Assembly (NCBI RefSeq): GCF_017939745.1
Contig: NZ_JAGKQQ010000001.1
Span: forward strand, 6,959,299-7,023,298
DNA from: Gemmata palustris
Lineage (GTDB): Bacteria > Planctomycetota > Planctomycetia > Gemmatales > Gemmataceae
Reading direction: 5' to 3'
DNA length: 64,000 bases
This document shows, in pieces, positions 1 to 8,300 of this stretch (position 1 is the stretch's first letter; each line of letters starts with the position of its first letter). The notes under the pieces were generated by a model that saw only the letters and a program-made list of their open reading frames with translations, was not told where the DNA came from and did not search any database. The translations under genes and the position numbers were made by a program.

Positions 1-1888
1 TCTGTTCGCCGAACCACTTCGGGTCGCGCCGCCCCACATCGTTCATGCCGTAAGCGACCACGATCAAGTTCGGTTTCTCGGCCAGGAGCTTGTCGAGATC
101 CTGGACCCCGTTTGCCACGCTCCACCCGCCGACCGCCCGGTTCTTGAGCGCGATCCGGCAATCGAATCGCGCCTGCAACTGCGCCGTCACGAGTTCCGCG
201 AACCCGGGCTGGAACGGGGCCGCGTTGGACAGCACCGAGGCGTCCGCGCCGGTAGAGATACTGTCGCCGCTGACGCCGAGCGTGAACGCTTCACCCGCTT
301 TCAAACGAGCGGCCGTCTTCGGTAGGCTGCCCGCGATCGCGTCGGCGGCGATTTTTTCGTCGCGGCGCCGATAAGTGACCTCCACGTTGCGGTCGTGGAA
401 CCAGCGCCCCGCGTGGTACATGAGCGATTCGTTCGGGTGCCCCACACGCGCCGCGTAGCTCTGCGGTGAACCTTTGGGTACGAACAGTGTGCGGGCCGGA
501 ATCGATTCGATGGAGGCGCCCTTCGTGAATGTCAGCGTCAGCCCGTCCTTCGAGAGCGCCACCGCGTCGCGGTCGAACCGGTGCCGGCGATCGGCCGTCG
601 CGACCTCCAGAACCTCGGTAGCCGGGAACGCGAGCCGGGCCGTGATCGGCCCCTCGTCCTTCATCTGGAGCAGGACGCTGCTCTCGCGGTGAACGACCGG
701 TGAGGCCCACGCGGGTGCGAGCAGGTGCAGGTCCGCCAGCGTCTCCTCCACCTTGCGCGGGGCGAGCAAGTTCTTCTTCAGCACGTCGGCCCACATCTCC
801 GCCGCTTTCGCTTGACCCAGTGCGCTAAAGTGCCGGCGCGATCCGGCCCCACCTCGATACTTCCCGGTCAGCGTGTCCGTGTCCGGGCCGGACTGGAAGC
901 CGGGTCGAGCGACCAGTTCGTCGATCGCCTTGCGGATACGCGATTCGCCCTCGGGGTCGGTGTAAACGGTCGGGTGGTGCGTCGATTTCGCCAGCAACCA
1001 CGGCGGCTGAGTGCCCCACTCCGTGGCCGCTGTGTGCCGAATCGCGCGCACGTTCGCGACGTACTTCTCGGTGGTGGTTTTGGCGATCACGTCCGATTCG
1101 CCCTGCTGCCACAGCACGGCCCGGAACGCGCCCAGCGCTTTCCCCGTTTCGACGAGACGCCCGTGAAGCACTCCGTCCGGCGCCCACTGCGAAGTCGCGG
1201 TCGCGCCGACGGCGACGTTGGCGAACGCGACCGGGACGCCGAATTCCTTGACCAAGGCGTCCCCCACGGGCGGCCAGATCGAGCCGTCCGTGCTACCGTC
1301 CGGGACCGGCTGCGGGTCGTTCGCCACGCCCCACGTACTCTTCGCAGCATTCCAGGCGACGACGCGCTTTTGCGGGTCCGTCACGATCAGTTTCTCGTCG
1401 TTGCAGTTGGTCGCATACGACTGGCCGGCGACGACGAACACTTCGCCCACGCCGAACGGCTCGACCGCGCCCCGGTGCGTCACGACTTCGGCTTGTCGGC
1501 ACCGGATTTCGAGCCGGTACCACCCGCCGGCCGGCACGCGGGCCGTGGCCGCGGGGCCGGCATTCTCGGCTCGGACGTTCAGCTTGGTCCACGGCACGTC
1601 GCGCCCGGTCGCACCGGTTAATTGCACCACGCGGTATTCCCAGGCCGCGTGCCCCGGGGACTTGACGGGCTCCAGGCGCAGGGCGACATCGGCGAACCCG
1701 AACGCCGAATGACCGGGCTTCTCCTTCGCGGCCGCGACGGGGTCGAAACCGGTGCGCTGGACCACCTGGTTGGGTTTGGGCGCCACTACGGTTAGGGGGG
1801 CGGGTTCGGCTCCGGTTAGTGAACTTATCGTCGCGAGCCACATGAGGCACGCGAGAGAGTACACCGGTCGGTTCGGCAAACGGCGCAT
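1..1888 (-). CDS. Tandem SGNH-hydrolase / sialate O-acetylesterase-like secreted protein (3' end outside window)
   Basis: The reading frame is open from an ATG at 1888 to the window edge (629 codons visible) and runs off without a stop. After a short hydrophobic N-terminus (signal-like, residues 8-25) the first catalytic module shows a sialate O-acetylesterase (DUF303-like) layout: VVAGQSYATN near residue 155 (nucleophile serine), WQQGESD near 258 and a late RHFSALG near 351 supplying the His. After a beta-rich linker a second SGNH module begins with GVSGDSIS near 540 and VVAYGMNDVGRR near 613, the GDS and GxND blocks. The family removes acyl groups from carbohydrates outside the cytoplasm; the substrate cannot be read from the sequence. 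The second module's Asp/His block lies outside the window. Two different esterase modules in one chain is the notable feature. Confidence 0.85.
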   Translation of the reverse strand, partial: MRRLPNRPVYSLACLMWLATISSLTGAEPAPLTVVAPKPNQVVQRTGFDPVAAAKEKPGHSAFGFADVALRLEPVKSPGHAAWEYRVVQLTGATGRDVPWTKLNVRAENAGPAATARVPAGGWYRLEIRCRQAEVVTHRGAVEPFGVGEVFVVAGQSYATNCNDEKLIVTDPQKRVVAWNAAKSTWGVANDPQPVPDGSTDGSIWPPVGDALVKEFGVPVAFANVAVGATATSQWAPDGVLHGRLVETGKALGAFRAVLWQQGESDVIAKTTTEKYVANVRAIRHTAATEWGTQPPWLLAKSTHHPTVYTDPEGESRIRKAIDELVARPGFQSGPDTDTLTGKYRGGAGSRRHFSALGQAKAAEMWADVLKKNLLAPRKVEETLADLHLLAPAWASPVVHRESSVLLQMKDEGPITARLAFPATEVLEVATADRRHRFDRDAVALSKDGLTLTFTKGASIESIPARTLFVPKGSPQSYAARVGHPNESLMYHAGRWFHDRNVEVTYRRRDEKIAADAIAGSLPKTAARLKAGEAFTLGVSGDSISTGADASVLSNAAPFQPGFAELVTAQLQARFDCRIALKNRAVGGWSVANGVQDLDKLLAEKPNLIVVAYGMNDVGRRDPKWFGEQ

Positions 1889-2070
1889 AGCGGCTCTACA
1901 ACGAGGAGAGGGTGATCGAACGTTACCGGGCAACGGCACCGCCAACAATACCACGGCACGGGCCAGACTGCGACAGGGCGCAATGAGTTGTCCCGCACGC
2001 CGCACCCCGTTCTAATACCTACTCCCAACCCGTCGCCATCCGTTTCGTGCAACGGCCCGGAGAAGAAGCA

Positions 2071-2988
2071 ATGCCCCGAATGCCTCTCGTGGTCGCGCTC
2101 TGCCTCACTGCGTTCGCCGGTACGGTGCTCGCGCAGCCCGACGCGCCCGCCCGACCTGGTGCGCCCGTGCGCAAGCTCCTTTACCCGGCCGACCCGCTCG
2201 ACGTGCCGCCCGCACTCAAGCCCCACGTCGAACGCCTCCTCGACCCCGATCAGAAACCGGTCGAGCCGGGCGCTGCGAAGGGTTCTGGCGTGTACCTCCG
2301 GGTACTCTCCCGCCGGCACGCCCTCGACGGCGCGAAGCTCAAGTCCGGTGGCTGGGTGGGCGCCCGACCGTTTGTGTTCTTGACCGTCCCGGACGCGGCA
2401 CGCGGGCGCGACCTGCTCGGTACGTTGTCGGCCATCGGCTACGACCCGGAGGAGATCCTCGACATCGAGAAGGGCGTTGAAAAGGTGGCGGTCGTATTCG
2501 CATACCCTGATACGATCCGTGCGGGCGCGCCGAAGGACGGGAAAAGGCCCGCCGACTGGGATCGGCGCGTGTACCCGGCGACGTGGGACAACGTGTTCGC
2601 GCTCGCTGACCACCTGACGGCCGACAAGGACCGGTGGACCGTGCGCCCGGAGGGGGACGCATTCGTGCCCACCAAGCTCCAGTTCCGATCTGACAAGGAG
2701 GCGGCGTTCGCAACCGGGTTCCCGGATGTGGGGAAGGCGCGCGTGAAGGCGACGGATTATGCGGCGCTGTGGGAGACGGGCGGGGCGGACTGGGTGTACC
2801 GGCAACTGATCGAGCGCCTGTTCGGGGCGTCCGAGCACTTCCGGGGTGACGGGCGCACCAAACTCACCCTCGTCGGGAAACGGAACCCCCGTGTCGGGTT
2901 CCCCGAGTTCCTGGGGCCGAACGCGGAACTGAAGGATCTTCCGGCGATCGCGGTCGTCGGGCTCGGCGCGATTCGAGTTGGCGAGTGA
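2071..2988 (+). CDS. Secreted protein of unknown function (305 aa)
   Basis: The ATG at 2071 is preferred over an upstream GTG at 2047 because GGAGAAGAAG lies just before it and the N-terminus then reads as a clean Sec signal peptide (MPRMPLVVALCLTAFAGTVLAQ, cleavage expected after LA near residue 20). The mature part starts with a proline-rich stretch and continues as a mixed alpha/beta soluble domain with no motif I recognise. It is transcribed divergently from the esterase gene with about 180 bp between the starts, so the two promoters share that gap. No homologue can be named with confidence; function unknown. Confidence 0.75.
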   Translation: MPRMPLVVALCLTAFAGTVLAQPDAPARPGAPVRKLLYPADPLDVPPALKPHVERLLDPDQKPVEPGAAKGSGVYLRVLSRRHALDGAKLKSGGWVGARPFVFLTVPDAARGRDLLGTLSAIGYDPEEILDIEKGVEKVAVVFAYPDTIRAGAPKDGKRPADWDRRVYPATWDNVFALADHLTADKDRWTVRPEGDAFVPTKLQFRSDKEAAFATGFPDVGKARVKATDYAALWETGGADWVYRQLIERLFGASEHFRGDGRTKLTLVGKRNPRVGFPEFLGPNAELKDLPAIAVVGLGAIRVGE

Positions 2989-3218
2989 GCAGGTTGCATT
3001 CTCGCCGTGAACCCTTATCTCACAGCGCGATGTTCACCCGATCCGAGGCCGAGTTCCCGCGTCCCCGGAACGCGATGGAACCGTGTGCCGATGTCTGCTC
3101 TTGAATCGTTCGGGGAAGAAAATCCATCGGACGGTGCGTCGAAACAGATGGGCTATTTCGACGCACCGCTCCCCTCACAGTCACGAGCGAGAAGTGGTTC
3201 CCCTCGTCGCACCCGTGG

Positions 3219-4382
3219 TCACGCCGCGCGCTGGTCCGCCGGAGCGAGCCACCGCCGGACCCGGTCCAGCTCGTCCGGCCAGTCGGGTGACAACCGGACC
3301 GTGAGGAACCGGGCGTAGAGCAGGTCCAACGTCTCGACCAACTCCCGCACCTGCCCCGCCCGCTCTTCCAGCTTCGCGCGGGCCGCGGTCACGTCTTCCG
3401 GTAGGTCCGGCATCTTGCACGAGCCCAGGCCCAGGGTCTCCGCGTGCAGCGTCAGCTCGTACTGCTGGTCGTGCCGCACCACCGTCAGGCCCATCTTCCG
3501 GGGCAGCTTCCCGGCCTGCACCGCGCGCCGGGCCTCGGGCAACCGGGTCGGCCCGTCGCTCGCAATGGTCCCGGTCCCGGTGACCCCGCGCGGGCACTCC
3601 AGGGACAGGGTCCGGGCGGGCATCAGCGTGACCTCGCTCCCGTCCCCCACGGTCAGCGTGTCCGAGTCCCGGTCGGTCAGGAACCACAACCACAGCAGGT
3701 ACTCGTTCCCGAGGAAGTCGGGGGTTCCGCCGCCCGGCACCCACGCGACCTCGTCCCCGGCCCCGGGCACGAACCCCGAGGGCGCGTCCGCGACCCCGGT
3801 CAGGCCCAGCGCGCCCGCGGTCCGCTCCGCTTGGCGCCCCGCGGTGAGCAGTTCCAGGGGATACCCGAAGGTGCGCTCGAACAGTTCCGACAAGCGGTCC
3901 GCTTGGGCGGTCGAGGTGGCCCCGAACAGGACCTCGTTGGCGTGCCGGTCCCAGAGCACCGGGGTACACTTGCGCCGCTTGAAGCGCCCGTCCTTGGCCT
4001 CCGCCTCCAACCGGTCCCGCGCGCTTTCTTTCGCTTCCCGCTTCTGCTTCGCTGAGGCAAACCCGCTCGGGTTGTCCCGCGCGAGGGCAGCCAGGTCAGC
4101 TTCGTAGTACGCCTTGAGCAGGTCGCCGGGGAGCCGATCGGTGTCCACCCGCAGGTCGAAGTGGAGGGCGTCGTTGACGATGTTCTTGGCCAGATCGAAC
4201 TCGAGGTCGAGCACCGATTTGCCGGCCGACCACCCGCCCTCGATTCCGTCGGCCGCGGCGACGGTCTGGCGCCCGGCGACGTGTTCCCGGAGGCGGTCGA
4301 GGTGCTCGTCGTCGAACATTCCCGGGGCCGGCCCGCCGACCGCGAACCGGAGGAACGTGACGCGCCCCGTAAAGAACCCCAT
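3219..4382 (-). CDS. RdgC-like recombination-associated protein (387 aa)
   Basis: I start the gene at the ATG at 4382 (MGFFTGRVTFLRF), because RdgC proteins begin with a short aromatic/beta strand; an in-frame ATG at 4466 would add 28 residues. The central block has the charged segment AKQKREAKESARDRLEAEA followed by a KRR cluster and PVLWDRHANEVLFGATS, which resembles the middle of RdgC. E. coli RdgC (about 300 aa) is a ring-shaped DNA-binding protein that limits RecA-dependent recombination. This protein is longer at the C-terminus, where helical segments rich in Arg and Glu follow. It stands alone on its strand. The assignment is by remembered similarity, not a search, so it could be a related but distinct family. 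Confidence 0.65.
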   Translation of the reverse strand: MGFFTGRVTFLRFAVGGPAPGMFDDEHLDRLREHVAGRQTVAAADGIEGGWSAGKSVLDLEFDLAKNIVNDALHFDLRVDTDRLPGDLLKAYYEADLAALARDNPSGFASAKQKREAKESARDRLEAEAKDGRFKRRKCTPVLWDRHANEVLFGATSTAQADRLSELFERTFGYPLELLTAGRQAERTAGALGLTGVADAPSGFVPGAGDEVAWVPGGGTPDFLGNEYLLWLWFLTDRDSDTLTVGDGSEVTLMPARTLSLECPRGVTGTGTIASDGPTRLPEARRAVQAGKLPRKMGLTVVRHDQQYELTLHAETLGLGSCKMPDLPEDVTAARAKLEERAGQVRELVETLDLLYARFLTVRLSPDWPDELDRVRRWLAPADQRAA

Positions 4383-4539
4383 ACCCGTACCCCTATCCAA
4401 ATAAGAACCGAACTGCCGCCACAGCAATTCGGCCTCTACGGTCGGCAACTTGAGGCGAAATATCACTCGCGTTCACCGCACGCCGAGAGCCGACGTGCCC
4501 AGTTGGTGCGACCGGTGCATTCGCCATAGGCGGAACTTA

Positions 4540-4627
4540 GTGACTGTCCCATATGCCTCGAAATCGCCGTATTTTCGAGTTGTCACCCACGATTTCTCAG
4601 GCTTTTTCGCACATATGGGACAGTCAC
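4540..4627. mobile_element. 88-bp MITE-like element with 16-bp terminal inverted repeats and TTA duplication
   Basis: GTGACTGTCCCATATG at 4540-4555 is repeated perfectly in inverse orientation at 4612-4627. Both ends are flanked by the direct triplet TTA (4537-4539 and 4628-4630), as expected of a target-site duplication. The interior has a second small imperfect hairpin (CTCGAAAT/ATTTTCGAG, 4557-4579) and no coding capacity. A 3-bp TTA duplication is seen with some IS5/PIF-Harbinger-type transposases, so a non-autonomous derivative is a reasonable guess. It sits in the 486-bp gap 4383-4868 between the RdgC-like and HPF genes; I see nothing else in that gap. Confidence 0.6.
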
Positions 4628-4868
4628 TTACACCGGCGGGTGAAGCGACTGCGAAAAGCACCGGCAAGGTTCGTCGAGGTGGGGACTCGGGACGAGTGGC
4701 GATTCGGGCTTCAGCTCGTGCGCCCGCATGACGGGCGACCGTTTCACAATGGCTCAACCGAAAGGAGACGCGCAGAAGTCTGCGCAAAGTGGCGCGGGGT
4801 CGCGCGGAACAACATTCCGGGGGGGGCTGGCTACACAACGGGGCGCCCCGGTCGCCGATTTCTGGTTC

Positions 4869-5258
4869 TCATTCGCCGTAAGCGTGCCCCTCGTCGCCGG
4901 ACGCCGAGACGTGGCCGGCTCGGTCCTCGATGCGCCCGAGCTGTTTCTCGAGCACGCGCAGGACTTTCTCCACCGCACCCTCGACCGCCGTATCGACGTC
5001 CTCGGCTCGGTCCTCAGCACTAACGACCGGGCGCCCGGCCAGGTGGACCTCGACGGAGCACCGCGTGTCGACCCCGCCTTTGTCGCCGTTCGTGTCCTCG
5101 AGGTACACCTCGACCCGGCGCAGGCGGTCGCCGAAGCGCCCGCCAATGGCGGCCTCGACATCCGCCCGGATCGACTCGGAAAACGCGGCGCTGTTCTTGA
5201 TGTGGTTATCGGTGCGAACTTGAAAGATCACGGCTATGCCCTCGGGATGACTCGTCAT
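4869..5258 (-). CDS. HPF/RaiA-family ribosome-associated factor (129 aa)
   Basis: The short protein has the beta-alpha-beta-beta-beta-alpha pattern of the S30AE/HPF domain: IFQVRTDNHIKNSAAFSE, then IRADVEAAI, RVEVYLED, TRCSVEVHLAG and a C-terminal helix with KVLRVLEKQLGR. Such proteins bind the 30S decoding centre and inactivate or protect ribosomes in stationary phase or stress. At 129 residues it corresponds to the short form without the dimerising C-terminal domain. It is about 66 bp upstream of nothing on its own strand except the end of the giant gene (5325), so it could be transcribed after that gene or from its own promoter. The ATG at 5258 is the only sensible start. Confidence 0.8.
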   Translation of the reverse strand: MTSHPEGIAVIFQVRTDNHIKNSAAFSESIRADVEAAIGGRFGDRLRRVEVYLEDTNGDKGGVDTRCSVEVHLAGRPVVSAEDRAEDVDTAVEGAVEKVLRVLEKQLGRIEDRAGHVSASGDEGHAYGE

Positions 5259-5324
5259 CGTCCAACGGCTGAAAACAGGTGCAGATGCCGTGCCGCCCCT
5301 TTCGCAGGTGGTGGTGCGAAGTCG

Positions 5325-8300
5325 TTACTTCAGTAGCAGCTCCAAATCCTTCGCCGTTAGCTCGCCGGCCTTCACGTCGACTTGTTCTTTCACCTGTCGG
5401 TTGGTTCGCTCTTTCTCGCTGAACAGGTAATACGTGCCCGGCACCAGTTCCTTGAACTCGAACGAGCCGTCGGCCTTGGTGGTCGCTTTGGCGAGGGGAT
5501 TGCCCTTCGCATCGTAAAGAAACACGACCGCGGTCGGTTGCGGGATGCGGTTTTCAACCAACTTCCCGGCGATCTTGCCCGGCGCGGGGCGGTTCAGTTC
5601 TGCTGCGTCGAGCAGTTCGATTTCCTGCGTCTCGATCGTGCTCAACCCGGCCTGCGAGGTGAACTTCACCCCGACCACGACGATGCCCTTCTGGTCCGGC
5701 ATTTGAAGTGTGGCGCGCCACTCACTGCCGTCAGGTGACACGCCCGGCATGGGGGTGGGGCTTGTGGGGAGTTCGTCCTTGTTCGGTTTGCCGACGAAGA
5801 ACTCGACCTTCTTGATGCCGGAGATACTGGGGCCGCACGTCGCTTTGACCGCGAGCGGTTGCCCCTTCGCGGCTTTCGGCGGCAGGTTGAGGAACTTCAC
5901 ATCCGTCGGCACGTTGCCATCGAACACGACCGTCACGCGGTCCTTCGTGACGACATCGCCATCGGGGGCGATGAGGCGCGCTTCGAGCGTGCGCTTGCCG
6001 GTGAGTAGATCGACCGGCAGCACCGACTTGTGGTCCGCGATCGAACCGACCAGCTCGAACCCCTCGCCTTTTGGATCAAAGCGGAGCCGCGCGAGCTTCT
6101 GACGCGCGGTGGCGATGAGAAACGTGCGGTCGGCGTTGACGGGCGAACCCGCGTCCCGCGCGGTGCCGACGAGCAGTTCGAGTCTTGCCCCTTCGGGCGC
6201 GTTGTCCACTTCGAGCGCGACCGGTAACGGCACCGTGCCCGAAGCGTAGTCGAGGGCTTTCACGCGCACGCGCGGACTCGTCTGCGGTTGGAGCCGCACC
6301 GTCTCACCGAGCGTGGGCAGAGTCGCTGAGTACGTGGCCACGCGCTCGACGCCGTCCGCCGAAAGCGTGACGGTGACTTTAGCGCCGGTCGGGAAGGGGA
6401 ACGCGATGTTCTCCACATACAGTGTGACCGGTTTCCCGGCGGTGGCAATGCTCCCGGCCTGGCTCCCGTCGCGCACGAGCAATTTGGGGTTCGCTTCCGG
6501 CGGGAACAAGAGTTTCACGGGGCACGCGCCCGAACCCGGAATGTCGCCGGGCACGATTGTCGCGCTCAGTCGGTTCAATCTGCCATCGGCCGCGGGGGTG
6601 AACACTGCGTCGCTCACGCGGAGGTAGCTGGCGGGGTCCGCGACCACGACCGGGAGCGTAAATGTCTGAAGAACCACGTCCTTGTCGGTTGGATCAAACA
6701 GTTCGATCGCCAGCGCGTTCCCGCTAATCGGAGCGAAGCCGTCGTCGGGCTTCGCTACTGCCCCGGGTGCGAGGGGAGGTGGGGGGGGAGTAGTGGACGT
6801 GAACACGAGCGGAACCGGCTTACCCGGTTCGAGGTTAATGGGGACCGTCTCCCGGTTCAACCCCACGAGGCGCGCTGCGATTTTCTGCGGTACGGGGGAC
6901 GGGTTGAACAGCACCAGTTGGTACGAACTCGGCTGACCGTTCGGTCGGACGCGGAACTCTGTCAGTTGTTGCGGGGCGGCTTTGGGGTCCGTTCGCACGA
7001 GAATATCGACCCGGCTCGACAGCGTGCGCAGCGACACCGGTACGCGCCGGTGATACGTTCGCTTATCGCCACTCAGTTCTGCGGTCGCCTCGACGAGCAC
7101 GCCGAGTGCGGTGGGGTGCGAAGTGGGCTTGCTGCCCGCCGCGAGCGGAAGTGAAAGCACGCTATCGCGGATCACTTCGAGTTGGGCTGAAACAGCCGGT
7201 GACGGCTTCAGCCATTCGGCCGCTGGTGAGAGCACCTGAACGCGCGCTGTGGTCGGTGTGCCGATCGAGCGGAGGTGAATTTTTAAGTCTGCACTTGGAT
7301 TCTCAAAGGTGAGTTTCGGCACCGAAGGGTGTGCGAGTTCGAGGTACGCGAACCCGCCCGTCTTCGCCGCGGTCGCGCAGTTCCGAGCGGCTGCGGTCGC
7401 GAACGGTACGCCGGTAATGGCGGGGCTGGGATCGGCGGGATCTCGCAGTTCATACTCGAAACGCGCTGCGTGCCACGCCCACATTCGCAGGGCGGCTTCG
7501 CGCTGCGGAACCGCGTGCGGGTTCGTCGTCGCGTCATCGAGTTTCGGGAACGCGACAGAAACGGGCCACACAGCCACAGTGCGCTCGGGCGCACTTTGCA
7601 ATAATCGCGTGGGCACGTCTTCCGACCACACGCGGCGCAGCCGGTCCGCGAACGCGAAGCGGTCCGGCGCGAGTCGCAGTAATTCGTCTTCAGTGCGATC
7701 TCCGGGAACCGCTGTGCGAAGAATCGCGCCGGTCCACCGTGACCGGCGCTTGGCGAGGTCCGTGTCGTGAGGCGCTTCGTTGGCGAGATCCGGCGTGAGC
7801 GCGCGCGGTTCGCCCTTTTGAGCCGCCTCGTTATCGATCGCGTCCTTACGGAGCGTGTTCTCGCATAATCGTCGAGCGAGCGCCGATCGCGCGTTCCACA
7901 GCGCCACGCGATCGGTGACCGGCACGAGCGGTGAAGCCAGCGCCGCGTCCAGTTCTGCGTAGATTGAGGGACCGGCGTTCGGCCCTTCCGCGCGCCGGCG
8001 CAGTGCCCCGAGGGACTCGGACGTGAGCGGCCGGTTCGCGGTGCTGAGAGCCACACGGACACTGTTTGCGAGTCGGTGCCACTCCGGTACGCGGTCGGCG
8101 AACGTGTGCCCGGTCTGTCCCGGCGCGGGCACCAGCATGTGATTCAATTTGCCCACCGCGTCGGCAACGGTGACGGCCTCCGTGATGTTCACCGCGCCGC
8201 TGTTTACGAGCGGAGTAACGCCCGTCAACCACAGTGTCGCATCATCACGAATCGCGCTCGCCGATTGCAACCGGTCCGCGGTGAGTTTCAGCTTTCGTGC

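Noticed and set aside
4473-4838. A 121-codon minus-strand frame across the MITE-like element
   Set aside because: No conserved features, and it runs through the terminal repeats.
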